Of a stretch of 64,000 nt of DNA, positions 25,096-33,557 are shown piece after piece. Every line of letters starts with the position of its first letter. Position 1 is the first letter of the stretch. Source of the stretch: Streptococcus parasanguinis CC87K (GTDB taxonomy: Bacteria > Bacillota > Bacilli > Lactobacillales > Streptococcaceae). The stretch spans positions 62,001 to 126,000 of the forward strand of contig NZ_KI669404.1 in assembly GCF_000507765.1 (NCBI RefSeq), written 5' to 3'. The notes under the pieces were generated by a model. It made no database searches. It worked only from the letters and a program-made list of their open reading frames with translations, and was not told where the DNA came from. The position numbers were made by a program, and so were the translations under genes.

Positions 25096-26766
25096 CTATA
25101 AACCATTCATAATAAAGGAATTCAAAACAGGATGAATTTTAAAGAATTCGATAATTATTTGCTCATCTCTACGTACAGATTCTAAAAAAGGAATTTCTTC
25201 GCTATTTCTTTTATGAATATTGTTTGTTTTCAAAATGGATTCAAAAACATTTTTTGCCTCAATAAAATCACTCAGAGAAAAACCATATTTATTTTTAAAT
25301 TCAGGGTTAAGTTCATCAATTAAATTATCCAGATCAAGCACATCAACCAAGTGGAATAAGTAGTTGTCTATATCTTTATCTATCTCATAGGAAGTATCCT
25401 TAATAGAAATGCCCTTTTGCTTATCCAATATTAGTTGCCTAAACTGTTCAAAGAATTCTTTCAGTGGTTCTTCTTTAGTTTTATTAAATTGGTCAACTAG
25501 ATTAATACTTTTAACGGCATAATTTTCAACAACTTCGAATTTATCTGAATTTTCGTGGAACCATTCAATAAATGATTTTCTATCCTTCATAAGGAGGTCT
25601 TCTATTATAAATTCTCTAGCCAAAACAAGTAGCACACAGTTGTTTAATACTGTTGAGTTTAATGAATCTCCTGAATTTAATTTATTTTGGAAATTCCTAA
25701 TATCTTTAAAAGAATCATATATTTCCCTTGAAAAATACTCGTAATTTTTACAAGAACTTATAGGAAGTTCCATAGTTCCAACATGTATTTTAAGTAGCTT
25801 TTCATCTGCTATCTTGTTATAAAGCCATTCTGGAAATTTATCATCTGTTTTTTTAATGATCTTATATGCAGTCCTTAACAACATTATATTTTCATTGTAT
25901 AGCGTTTCTATTGCTTTTTGGCGACGTTCGAAAATTGTTGGTCGGAGAAATTGCCAATTTGGAAACTCGTTTAGAAAGTTATCTTTCAATCTTTTAGTAC
26001 TTGAAATAATATCTTCTAATCGCCTGATATAATTGATCTCAAAATTATTAATAAACATTAACTTATTTGAACTCTCATAGTTATTACGAAAGTCTTCTTT
26101 TGTCAGTACCCGATAAGTGGGATCCTTTGCCATTAGTTTTTTGATTCTATCTAAGTTTAGTTTCGAAGGGTAATCTTCCCCTTTTTTCCAGCGACTAATT
26201 TGAGCACAGCTCACACCTAATCTCTGAGACAAAATTTTTTGAACTCCTGTTTTCCTATCTGAATTAATTAGTCCTTCGGTAATTAACATTTCATGGATTT
26301 CGTATTTTAACTGGTCATCAACATTATCATTAGGTAGTTTCTTACATTCTTTTTTATAGCTTAAATTAATTTCATTTAAAAGTAGAATATAATTATTAAA
26401 ACTCTGTTTAAAATTTTCTTTTCTCTCTTTTTGAAGCCATTTTTTTCGGCTCTCTTCATTGTTTGTTTCTGAATAAATGTCAACTTCAGTATACAACATG
26501 TTTAAAAGTGTTTCGATTAAAAAACTAATATTAGGATCCTTAACAATAATTTCGTTTTGTTCTTTATTAAATTTATTTAAATATGTTAAAAGTTTTTTAA
26601 TTGATTTAATATTTGGAGAGTAAGTTCCTTTTTTCCAATTATTTAGCATGTTTTTTGATATTCCTAGCTCAACAGTAAGAAGTTTAGTAGATATACCAAA
26701 CTTCTTTTTTATTTCTCTTAAAAATTCATCAAGTAAATCTTTAAATAAGAACAAATTATCTCTCAT
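25096..26766 (-). CDS. Large protein with two HTH motifs, function unknown
   Basis: The 556-residue protein has two XRE-like helix-turn-helix motifs. The first is near the N-terminus (residues 20-60: KKFGISTKLLTVELGISKNMLNNWKKG), the second near 175-210 (LSQRLGVSCAQISRWKKGEDYPSKLN). The rest (about 220-556) is helical, charged and unlike any family I can name. The repeated HTH suggests a DNA-binding regulator of the element, but the size is unusual. It is monocistronic, low in G+C and ends close to the direct repeat 24981-25035. Confidence 0.7.
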   Translation of the reverse strand: MRDNLFLFKDLLDEFLREIKKKFGISTKLLTVELGISKNMLNNWKKGTYSPNIKSIKKLLTYLNKFNKEQNEIIVKDPNISFLIETLLNMLYTEVDIYSETNNEESRKKWLQKERKENFKQSFNNYILLLNEINLSYKKECKKLPNDNVDDQLKYEIHEMLITEGLINSDRKTGVQKILSQRLGVSCAQISRWKKGEDYPSKLNLDRIKKLMAKDPTYRVLTKEDFRNNYESSNKLMFINNFEINYIRRLEDIISSTKRLKDNFLNEFPNWQFLRPTIFERRQKAIETLYNENIMLLRTAYKIIKKTDDKFPEWLYNKIADEKLLKIHVGTMELPISSCKNYEYFSREIYDSFKDIRNFQNKLNSGDSLNSTVLNNCVLLVLAREFIIEDLLMKDRKSFIEWFHENSDKFEVVENYAVKSINLVDQFNKTKEEPLKEFFEQFRQLILDKQKGISIKDTSYEIDKDIDNYLFHLVDVLDLDNLIDELNPEFKNKYGFSLSDFIEAKNVFESILKTNNIHKRNSEEIPFLESVRRDEQIIIEFFKIHPVLNSFIMNGL

Positions 26767-27061
26767 AATATTAGATTATATCAAAAATCCCAGTTTTTTA
26801 TAAATCGCTTAATTTTTCTTGGAGGGAGTTTGTTAACATAATGAAGTAAAGAAATTTCTTTACAAAAAACATGTATAGTCTTTGATGATGCGCATCAAGA
26901 AGACGGATTGAAACTAATATAAACAATATAACGATAAAGGTTGTGTTGTGTAAAAATTGTTTCGCCGATTTTTAGTGTGCATTTGACAACAAGGCTTTCA
27001 ATTTTTGAATATTAGAGTTTCTATTCGTCTTTGCAAAAGAGACTGTTAGAAAAGAGAAAAT
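26767..27061. other. Divergent intergenic region with possible promoter
   Basis: This 295-bp stretch separates the two-HTH gene from the sigma-like gene. TTGACA at 26983-26988 with TGAATA 17 bp later is a weak plus-strand promoter. GATGCGCATC at about 26887 is a perfect 10-bp palindrome that might bind a regulator. I see nothing else. Confidence 0.35.
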
Positions 27062-27496
27062 ATGTCAAAAATTGAAGAACGCAGAGAACGTAAAATTAAT
27101 AGAGCAATACGTGAAAACGATTGGAATGAAGTGAGTAGATTACTAGACCAACAATTTGATAATATTAAGCGACAAGACCGCAAGTATCATCTTTCAAGCT
27201 TGAATGCAATAGTAAAAAATGAAGGAGGTATAATCGAATTAATTGACTTATATAACGATAATAGTTTGAATCCACTTGAGATGACACTTATTAATGAAGT
27301 TCGTGAATATCTTTGCAGAGCTTTAAGCAAACTTTCAGAAGACGACCGACATATATTTTTAGGGATAGTAATACACGGAAAATCATTACTAGAACTAACA
27401 AAAGAGACTCGATACAAGAGTCATAAAACTGTTAAAAGTCATTTTGAAATGTCTAAAAAATTGCTAAGAGAAGAATTAAAAAGCTATTTTGATTAG
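27062..27496 (+). CDS. Sigma-70-like (region 4) regulator of the mobile element
   Basis: The 144-residue protein ends in a segment like sigma region 4: ALSKLSEDDRHIFLGIVIHGKSLLELTKETRYKSHKTVKSHFEMSKKLLREEL. The N-terminal half is charged and helical and lacks a clear region 2. Tn916-type elements carry similar small sigma-like proteins that control integrase or transfer expression. No ribosome binding site of full strength is seen (AAAAGAGAAAAT). Confidence 0.65.
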   Translation: MSKIEERRERKINRAIRENDWNEVSRLLDQQFDNIKRQDRKYHLSSLNAIVKNEGGIIELIDLYNDNSLNPLEMTLINEVREYLCRALSKLSEDDRHIFLGIVIHGKSLLELTKETRYKSHKTVKSHFEMSKKLLREELKSYFD

Positions 27497-27543
27497 CAGT
27501 GAAGTATAAGTTGTATTAGAGAGAGTTGTAGTATTCTGAAAAA

Positions 27544-27571
27544 ACACCCTAGTTCATTTGAACTAGGGTGT
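27544..27571 (+). terminator. Terminator of the sigma-like gene
   Basis: A 12-bp perfect stem ACACCCTAGTTC/GAACTAGGGTGT with a 4-nt loop, followed by CTCTT and preceded by AAAA, may act in both directions. Confidence 0.85.
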
Positions 27572-27575
27572 CTCT

Positions 27576-27678
27576 TATATATCCGAACATCTAATTTATT
27601 TCACAAAAAATGTATCATTTGGTTTATTTTTATTGCAATACATTGAAATTTGAAAATTCAAGAATAGCATTAAATAAC
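27576..27678. repeat. Internal copy of the element's right-end sequence
   Basis: This stretch matches 29207-29320: ATATATCCGAACATCTAA, TTATTTCACAAAAAATGTA, ATTTTTATTGCAATACATTG and TTTGAAAATTCAAGAAT all recur in order. One ATGTAGTCA unit is deleted here. The two copies bracket the DUF2971 gene. Confidence 0.8.
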
Positions 27679-27725
27679 ATATATTGACACTGACTAAAAA
27701 AGGTTTTCAAATTTCTTTAAGATTA

Positions 27726-28595
27726 TTATCTATAGCTAGACTTGGATGTTCTTACACTAACATCTGTTCCTAGTAATTTATAAACAATATTTTTTACATC
27801 TTGTTCACTTAGAGAACATTTGGGCCCTATACATATTTCTTCAATTGCCAAGGGATCGTAGTCTAATTTCACAAACTCTGTAATGTCAGCATTTCCAGTA
27901 ATTCTGAAATCATGTTCTAATTTAACTGATTTCCACGGTTCAAGAAATGCTCCCTTACTATTAACTATCTCTTCAAACTTCATATCATCGCAATAAACGA
28001 GTCGAACTTCTTTTTCTTCTATAAAGGCTGGATTTTTATATTTTACAAATTCTTGGATTAATTCATGTAAAAACACCTCCACCTGTTCTTCTTTTTTGGT
28101 AATATTATTTATGTCTAATACCGTTCCTATTTGATCGGCTATTATTTCTAAATTATTTTCTCCATCATTATAAACTACACTATCAGTATAAGTTACTTTT
28201 TCAAAAAATATATTTGAAGAAGTACATAGATTATCTAAATTAAAACCTATAGAAACTCCTTTCCCATCTTCAGCATAGGCTCTCCATTGGCTCAATATAT
28301 CTGGTTCTTTTGAAAAACAACTAATATATACACTACTCTGCCCTTTTGAATCCAAAATTTCCATGAATTCCTCAAGAGTAAAATCTATATATGAACGTGC
28401 TTTCACCCTTTCTATAAGTGATTCTGCCACATCAAAATCTAGCGTACTAAAAGTACGATCTTCATTATTTAGTTTCTCCAGATACCATTTTATTTCTAAA
28501 GTATCATTCATTTTTAATGGATCTGAAAGATAAATTTGCTTATTCTTTAGAATATTTAAAAAAGTATTTAAGGAACAATAATAATATCCACGCAT
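27726..28595 (-). CDS. DUF2971 domain protein, cargo gene
   Basis: The 289-residue protein has the DUF2971 signature: an N-terminal YYYCSLNTFLNILKNKQIYLSDPLKMND and VYISCFSKEPDILSQWRAYAEDGKGVSIGF at about residues 112-140. DUF2971 proteins are frequent in accessory and defence-associated regions; no activity is established that I can cite. TGGAGGTAA precedes the start. It lies between two copies of the element's end sequence, so it entered as a separate segment. Confidence 0.85.
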   Translation of the reverse strand: MRGYYYCSLNTFLNILKNKQIYLSDPLKMNDTLEIKWYLEKLNNEDRTFSTLDFDVAESLIERVKARSYIDFTLEEFMEILDSKGQSSVYISCFSKEPDILSQWRAYAEDGKGVSIGFNLDNLCTSSNIFFEKVTYTDSVVYNDGENNLEIIADQIGTVLDINNITKKEEQVEVFLHELIQEFVKYKNPAFIEEKEVRLVYCDDMKFEEIVNSKGAFLEPWKSVKLEHDFRITGNADITEFVKLDYDPLAIEEICIGPKCSLSEQDVKNIVYKLLGTDVSVRTSKSSYR

Positions 28596-28597
28596 GT

Positions 28598-28816
28598 TTA
28601 ATTACCTCCATAAGCCTGTATTTCAATTATCATAATATCATTAGCTTTCCTTAAAATCAATCTTAAGACCATAACAAAAATTCTTAAATAAATCATATTT
28701 AATGTCCAACTTCTTATTTTTTTAAGTAAGATATCTGATAAACTATAAACGTATTGATGAGATATTTGGTACAAACTTCCATTAAAACTATTATTGGGTA
28801 GTTTTTTCTCTAACAT
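28598..28816 (-). CDS. Doubtful small reading frame upstream of DUF2971
   Basis: A 72-residue frame ends 2 bp before the DUF2971 start. It encodes a hydrophobic middle (LNMIYLRIFVMVLRLIL) and has no good ribosome binding site. It could be a coupled small membrane protein or a decayed gene; the evidence for translation is weak. Confidence 0.3.
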   Translation of the reverse strand: MLEKKLPNNSFNGSLYQISHQYVYSLSDILLKKIRSWTLNMIYLRIFVMVLRLILRKANDIMIIEIQAYGGN

Positions 28817-28867
28817 TTTTATTCGTTTTTTTGACCTTTTCTATATATTTTTTAACTCTCATTTATA

Positions 28868-28958
28868 TTTAAGCTATTGGATAGCATCTAATAAAACTTT
28901 TTTCTGCTATCATTACTAATGCACTGAGGACTTAACTTCCTCTGACAGTGCTTTTTTG
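28868..28958 (+). ncRNA. Two consecutive hairpins ending in a terminator, possible small RNA
   Basis: GATAGCA and TGCTATC form an outer hairpin, followed by GCACTGAGGA with TCCTCTGACAGTGC and TTTTTT. No plus-strand gene precedes it, so it may end a short untranslated RNA. The promoter is not clear. Confidence 0.35.
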
Positions 28959-29173
28959 TTGCTATTAAAACTTAAAATTGAAAATCTTGTAAATACTCCC
29001 GAAAAATTTAGAGATTTGCATAGGAATTGAAATATATAATGTAAATACAGTATTGAAATTTATTTTTTGTAAACATAATAATCCTTTCTAGTTATTAACA
29101 ATTAAATCTTGTTTTAAAAAATCTGAAATGTGTAGTTATCTAAAACTACCATCTATTTCTTTTAAACAACACA

Positions 29174-29206
29174 AAAACGCTCTAGACAATATGACTAGAG
29201 CGTTTT
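29174..29206. terminator. Hairpin terminator in the right end of the element
   Basis: AAAACGCTCTAG and CTAGAGCGTTTT form a perfect 12-bp stem with a 9-nt loop, flanked by A and T runs; works in both directions. Confidence 0.8.
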
Positions 29207-29320
29207 CTATATATCCGAACATCTAATTATTTCACAAAAAATGTAGTCAAAAATGTAGTCATTCGGTTGATTTTTATTGCAATACATTGAATTTTGAAAA
29301 TTCAAGAATCGCGTTAAATC
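29207..29320. repeat. Right-end sequence of the integrated element
   Basis: This region holds the doublet ATGTAGTCA (29241 and 29253, 12-bp period), ATTCGGTTGATTTTTATTGC, and TGAAAATTCAAGAATCGCG-TTAAAT. Copies are found at 27576-27678 and partly at 16495-16525. It stands just inside the right att site in rpmG. Confidence 0.75.
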
Positions 29321-29356
29321 AAGGTTTTTTCGTTTCTACTGAAACGTAATGACCCA

Positions 29357-29506
29357 CTATTTAACCTCTGTAAACACAACATGTTTGCGAAGTTTTGGTG
29401 AGTATTTCTTCAATTGAAGACGGTCTGGGGTGTTACGTTTGTTTTTAGAAGTAAGGTACAAGCGTTCACCAGATTCTTTGTGTTCAAGTGTAATATTTAC
29501 GCGCAT
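29357..29506 (-). CDS. rpmG: 50S ribosomal protein L33, zinc-independent form
   Basis: The 49-residue protein ([20 protein letters not shown]..., ending HVVFTEVK) is bL33. It has no Cys, so it is the C- form that does not bind zinc. The gene lies 15 bp after rpmF in one operon, with GGGAGATACC before the ATG. Its 3' end serves as the integration site of the element to its left. Confidence 0.93.
29358..29374. other. Right attachment site within the rpmG 3' end
   Basis: TATTTAACCTCTGTAAA covers the last codons and stop of rpmG. It matches 16588-16604 with one mismatch, so integration kept rpmG intact. Streptococcal elements integrated at the 3' end of rpmG are known. Confidence 0.75.
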
Positions 29507-29521
29507 GGTATCTCCCTTCTA

Positions 29522-29704
29522 TTATTCAGCTGATGCAGCTTTAGCGATCTTACGTCCTTTGTAGTATCCTTTAAGTGATACACGGTGTGAACGTGAGTAA
29601 TCTCCAGTTGCTTCGTCAAAGTTTACAGATGGAGCTGTTACTTTGTAGTGCGTACGACGTTTGTTTTTCTTCGCTTTTGATGTGCGACGTGCAGGTACTG
29701 CCAT
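29522..29704 (-). CDS. rpmF: 50S ribosomal protein L32, zinc-independent form
   Basis: The 60-residue protein ([21 protein letters not shown]...) is bL32. It lacks the two CxxC pairs of zinc-binding L32. It sits at the tRNA exit region of the large subunit. AAAAGGAGAAA precedes the start, and rpmG follows in the same operon. Confidence 0.95.
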   Translation of the reverse strand: MAVPARRTSKAKKNKRRTHYKVTAPSVNFDEATGDYSRSHRVSLKGYYKGRKIAKAASAE

Positions 29705-29813
29705 TTCGTTTTTCTCCTTTTAAGATATAAATTCAATTAGGTTTGATTTTCATCAACTGTAACAGTATAACAAATCTTTTTTGTAAAGTAAAGTTACTTG
29801 ACAAAAAATTATT

Positions 29814-29849
29814 AAAAAAAATCTCCTGCCTCATCAAATGGGACAGGAG
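29814..29849 (-). terminator. Terminator of the SPFH-RHH operon
   Basis: On the minus strand CTCCTG and CAGGAG pair around a 15-nt loop and are followed by ATTTTTTTT. Confidence 0.8.
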
Positions 29850-29855
29850 TTCTCC

Positions 29856-30056
29856 TTAAAGGTCTATTTCAAATGGCTCATCAATCGTTTCCGAAACGTA
29901 TTTGCCATCCTTTTTTCGTTGCTTGACACATTCTGTCAGCAGGTACTCGATTTGACCATTGACCGATCGAAAGTCATCTTCTGCCCATGATGCGATAGCA
30001 GCATATAACTTGGCTGACAGTCTAAGTGGAATTTGCTTTTTCTTTTGATCAGCCAT
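29856..30056 (-). CDS. Small ribbon-helix-helix (Arc-like) protein
   Basis: The 66-residue protein ([42 protein letters not shown]) shows the strand-helix-helix pattern of Arc/MetJ DNA-binding proteins. It starts 2 bp after the SPFH gene, so the two form an operon. It might repress that operon; there is no toxin gene next to it, so a toxin-antitoxin role is not supported. Confidence 0.75.
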   Translation of the reverse strand: MADQKKKQIPLRLSAKLYAAIASWAEDDFRSVNGQIEYLLTECVKQRKKDGKYVSETIDEPFEIDL

Positions 30057-30058
30057 TC

Positions 30059-31081
30059 TTAATAGAGACTTCCTGTGTTGACAATTGGTTGTGCATCATG
30101 ATTGCCACATAGAACGACTAGAAGGTTCGATACCATGGCAGCCTTCCGTTCTTCGTCTAGCTCTACAATCTCTCCTTCGCTCAAGCGTTCAAGGGCCATT
30201 TCAACCATCCCAACTGCTCCATCGACAATCATCTTCCGCGCATCGATAATGGCAGACGCTTGTTGGCGTTGAAGCATCACAGCTGCGATTTCTGGAGCAT
30301 AGGCCAAGTAAGTAATGCGAGCCTCTAGAATTTCGAGCCCAGCATCTTTTACACGTACTTGAATCTCTTCTCGAATACGACTGGCAACAATTTCACTGGA
30401 GCCTCGGAGGCTACCCTCATCTGCCTGGCCGTCTCCTGTCGTATCGACATTAGGAGCTACATCATAAGGATAGATGCGGACAATATTACGAAGGGCACTA
30501 TCACACTGCAATGAGAGATATTCTTTGTAGTTATCCACATTGAAGACTGCTTTAGCCGTATCCACTACGCGCCAAGTAACTGCAATACCAATTTCTACAG
30601 GATTTCCCAAACAGTCATTAATCTTCTGACGAGAGTTGTTCAAGGTCATCACTTTTAAGGAAATATTCTTTTTACCTGTCTCGATGGAAATATTGTTGCC
30701 TTCTGCTGTTTTACTGACAGACATGGGGGACTTGGTGGTGACATCACCACTTTGGCCCAAGCGGGTGTTATTGGCAGGATTGACAGCGACACAGAAGGGA
30801 TTGACAAAGTAAATACCCGCTTCACGAATGGTTCCAATATAGTTCCCAAACAAGGTCAAGACCAAGGCCTCTTGCGGTTTAATAATTTTGATCCCCGCAT
30901 AGCACACCAGACTAGCAATAAAGAGAAAAATACAGGTAATAACTGCAATCGCAAGTGGAAAACCTTCTGGTAGACTAGCAATCGCACTAATAAAGGCTAA
31001 AACTAAGACAAGATCCCCAACTAGCAAGCCTATAAGGGCAGCTAAGCCATTTTTCTTTTGGGTTAAAATTTTTTCTTCCAT
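30059..31081 (-). CDS. SPFH/Band-7 membrane protein
   Basis: The protein has two N-terminal transmembrane segments (about residues 12-32 and 36-58) and a Band-7 domain ([31 protein letters not shown] ... [34 protein letters not shown]). A coiled-coil stretch with [22 protein letters not shown] follows. Such scaffolds organise membrane microdomains. The ATG at 31081 ([12 protein letters not shown]) is chosen because AGAAGGG precedes it; the frame extends 40 codons further upstream without a binding site. Confidence 0.88.
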   Translation of the reverse strand: MEEKILTQKKNGLAALIGLLVGDLVLVLAFISAIASLPEGFPLAIAVITCIFLFIASLVCYAGIKIIKPQEALVLTLFGNYIGTIREAGIYFVNPFCVAVNPANNTRLGQSGDVTTKSPMSVSKTAEGNNISIETGKKNISLKVMTLNNSRQKINDCLGNPVEIGIAVTWRVVDTAKAVFNVDNYKEYLSLQCDSALRNIVRIYPYDVAPNVDTTGDGQADEGSLRGSSEIVASRIREEIQVRVKDAGLEILEARITYLAYAPEIAAVMLQRQQASAIIDARKMIVDGAVGMVEMALERLSEGEIVELDEERKAAMVSNLLVVLCGNHDAQPIVNTGSLY

Positions 31082-31183
31082 GGGACGAACCCTTCTTTCT
31101 TTGTGATATCTAAATGATATCACTTTGCTTACAAAAGTCAAGATATAACTGTAAATTATTTTAGCAAGAAACCGAGCAAGCTG

Positions 31184-31241
31184 AATTGTCTGAAAATTCA
31201 AGAATTTTCTTCTGTCGTTGGGCCTTCTTTTATGCTATAAT
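31184..31241 (+). promoter_or_regulatory. CodY box and promoter of ilvD
   Basis: AATTGTCTGAAAATT (31184-31198) matches the CodY consensus AATTTTCWGAAAATT in 14 of 15 positions. An extended -10 TGCTATAAT (31233-31241) lies 35 bp downstream. CodY, which senses branched-chain amino acids and GTP, is known to repress their synthesis genes in Firmicutes. Confidence 0.7.
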
Positions 31242-31268
31242 GGTAAAAAATAGAACGAGAGGAATGAC

Positions 31269-32972
31269 ATGACAGAATTAGACAAACGCCATCGTAGTAG
31301 TGTCTACGATAGCATGGTAAAATCTCCCAACCGTGCCATGCTTCGCGCGACGGGAATGACCGATGAAAGTTTTGAGAAACCGATTGTTGGAGTGATTTCG
31401 ACATGGGCGGAAAATACCCCTTGTAACATCCACCTCCACGATTTTGGAAAATTGGCCAAAGAAGGCGTGAAAGATGCAGGTGCTTGGCCAGTCCAATTTG
31501 GCACTATTACGGTTGCGGACGGGATCGCTATGGGGACTCCAGGAATGCGCTTCTCCTTGACGTCTCGCGATATCATTGCGGATTCTATCGAAGCGGCTAT
31601 GGGCGGTCACAACGTCGATGCCTTTGTAGCCATCGGGGGCTGTGATAAGAACATGCCTGGTTCGATGATTGCCATTGCCAATATGGATATCCCTGCGATC
31701 TTTGCTTATGGTGGGACCATTGCCCCAGGGAATCTCGATGGAAAAGATATCGACTTGGTTTCTGTTTTCGAAGGAATCGGGAAATGGAACCACGGTGATA
31801 TGACCGCTGAAGAAGTGAAGCAACTAGAATGTAACGCCTGCCCTGGCCCTGGTGGCTGTGGTGGGATGTATACGGCCAACACCATGGCGACAGCGATTGA
31901 GGTCCTTGGGATGAGTCTTCCTGGTTCCTCTTCTCACCCTGCTGAATCGGCTGATAAAAAAGCCGATATCGAAGAAGCAGGTCGTGCTGTTGTCAAGATG
32001 CTGGAAATGGGACTCAAACCATCGGATATCTTGACCCGTGAAGCCTTTGAAGATGCCATTACTGTCACCATGGCGCTGGGTGGTTCTACCAATGCCACTC
32101 TTCACTTGCTTGCGATCGCTCACGCGGCTAACGTGGACTTGACCCTGGAAGACTTCAACGATTTCCAAGAGCGCGTGCCTCATTTGGCGGACTTGAAACC
32201 TTCAGGGAAATATGTCTTCCAAGACCTTTACAATGTCGGTGGTGTGCCAGCCGTCATGAAATACCTTCTTAAGAATGGTTTCCTTCATGGGGATCGCATC
32301 ACCTGTACTGGTAAGACTGTTGCTGAGAACTTGGAAGCCTTCGCTGATTTGACACCGGGTCAAAAAGTCATCATGCCACTTGAAAATCCGAAACGTGCCG
32401 ATGGTCCATTGATCATCTTGAAAGGGAACTTGGCTCCAGAAGGGGCGGTTGCCAAAGTATCAGGTGTGAAAGTTCGTAACATCACGGGCCCTGCTAAGGT
32501 CTTTGACTCAGAAGAAGCTGCCATTGAAGCCGTTCTTTCGGACGAAATCGTGGATGGCGACGTTGTCGTTGTTCGTTTCGTAGGTCCTAAAGGTGGTCCT
32601 GGTATGCCGGAAATGCTGTCCTTGTCATCTATGATCGTTGGGAAAGGCCAAGGAGACAAGGTGGCCCTCTTGACAGACGGACGCTTCTCAGGTGGGACTT
32701 ACGGTCTCGTTGTCGGTCACATTGCGCCTGAAGCTCAGGTTGGTGGCCCAATCGCCTACCTCCACACAGGGGATCTGGTGACCGTTGACCAAGATACCAA
32801 AGAAATTACCATGCATGTCTCAGACGAAGAGTTAGCAAAACGCAAGGCAGAAACAACCTTGCCACCACTGTATAGTCGTGGGGTTTTGGGTAAATACGCC
32901 CACATCGTTTCTTCAGCATCTCGTGGTGCCGTGACCGACTTCTGGAATATGGAACAGTCTGGTAAACAATAA
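31269..32972 (+). CDS. ilvD: Dihydroxy-acid dehydratase
   Basis: The 567-residue enzyme dehydrates 2,3-dihydroxy-3-methylbutanoate and -pentanoate in valine and isoleucine synthesis. The iron-sulfur Cys segments are present: ENTPCN (about residue 50), [10 protein letters not shown] (about 122) and [18 protein letters not shown] (about 193). The C-terminal [19 protein letters not shown] is typical. It is monocistronic here, without ilvB/N/C nearby, and is preceded by a CodY-like box. Confidence 0.97.
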   Translation: MTELDKRHRSSVYDSMVKSPNRAMLRATGMTDESFEKPIVGVISTWAENTPCNIHLHDFGKLAKEGVKDAGAWPVQFGTITVADGIAMGTPGMRFSLTSRDIIADSIEAAMGGHNVDAFVAIGGCDKNMPGSMIAIANMDIPAIFAYGGTIAPGNLDGKDIDLVSVFEGIGKWNHGDMTAEEVKQLECNACPGPGGCGGMYTANTMATAIEVLGMSLPGSSSHPAESADKKADIEEAGRAVVKMLEMGLKPSDILTREAFEDAITVTMALGGSTNATLHLLAIAHAANVDLTLEDFNDFQERVPHLADLKPSGKYVFQDLYNVGGVPAVMKYLLKNGFLHGDRITCTGKTVAENLEAFADLTPGQKVIMPLENPKRADGPLIILKGNLAPEGAVAKVSGVKVRNITGPAKVFDSEEAAIEAVLSDEIVDGDVVVVRFVGPKGGPGMPEMLSLSSMIVGKGQGDKVALLTDGRFSGGTYGLVVGHIAPEAQVGGPIAYLHTGDLVTVDQDTKEITMHVSDEELAKRKAETTLPPLYSRGVLGKYAHIVSSASRGAVTDFWNMEQSGKQ

Positions 32973-32999
32973 TTGCAAGGACGACTTTGTCCAAAGAGA

Positions 33000-33125
33000 G
33001 AGTGGGACAGAAATCGGTAATTCGTTAGAATTCGATTTCGTCGTCCCACCTCCGCACAGTTGAGTAGGGCTGTAAAAACTGATGAAATCAGCGTAGTAGA
33101 GCCCACTCAACCACTGCGTCTTGCT
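33000..33125. repeat. Dispersed type 2 repeat, copy b
   Basis: It begins GAGTGGGACAGAAATCGG and continues CGATTTCGTCGTCCCACCTC, CGCACAGTTGAGTAGGGC, then GCCCACTCAACCACTGCGTC. It has the same two-hairpin order as 4440-4571 and, reversed, 55548-55668. Confidence 0.75.
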
Positions 33126-33146
33126 CGACAATCCAAAAATAATTGA

Positions 33147-33178
33147 GAGGCTAGGACTTTTGTCCCAGCCTCTTTTTT
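33147..33178 (+). terminator. Terminator downstream of ilvD
   Basis: GAGGCTAGGAC pairs with GTCCCAGCCTC (one mismatch) and is followed by TTTTTT. Confidence 0.9.
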
Positions 33179-33315
33179 GTCTCAGAGTGGCTATTTTCAA
33201 CCCTGTCGCTGAAGCGTATGAATATTACTTTTTGGGGGATTTGAGTGTATCATCTGCCATTTTTCTTGTAAATTCGTCTATAATCTGCTATAATTGTGAC
33301 TAATCGAATCAATCC

Positions 33316-33417
33316 TTTAATACTGTCCAGAGAGGCAGGCAAGGAGCTATGGAAATGAAAGGCCTGGGAAGACCAGCCTATATTTTGTGTATCTCCTTGT
33401 TGTGGGGGATTTTTTTG
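33316..33417 (+). promoter_or_regulatory. PyrR-type attenuator upstream of the uracil permease
   Basis: The leader contains GTCCAGAGAGGC (33325-33336), the conserved binding loop for PyrR, with GGCAAGG after it. A competing hairpin GGCCTGG/CCAGCC (33361-33379) and a terminator ATCTCC/GGGGAT followed by seven T (33391-33417) come next. PyrR with UMP stabilises the terminator form, so the permease should be expressed when pyrimidines are low. Confidence 0.8.
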
Positions 33418-33557
33418 TATATTGAAAAGTGGTTTGATAAAAAAGAAATCGTCGATGATGGAGCATGAAGCACTCCCTTACGATTTGGTCATCGAAGGTA
33501 GACGTTTTTGTTCAGCCATAGCTTGTCGCATCTTAATTTTAGGAGGTTTTTACGATC

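Noticed and set aside
29856..31081. Toxin-antitoxin pair (RHH protein next to the SPFH gene)
   Set aside because: The partner is a 340-residue membrane scaffold protein, not a toxin; the RHH gene is last in the operon.
33349..33468. 39-codon frame (MEMKGLGRPAYILC...) with AAGGAG in front, upstream of the uracil permease
   Set aside because: It lies across the PyrR-binding loop, anti-terminator and terminator. The sequence is explained by the RNA structure, and the apparent binding site is part of the attenuator.
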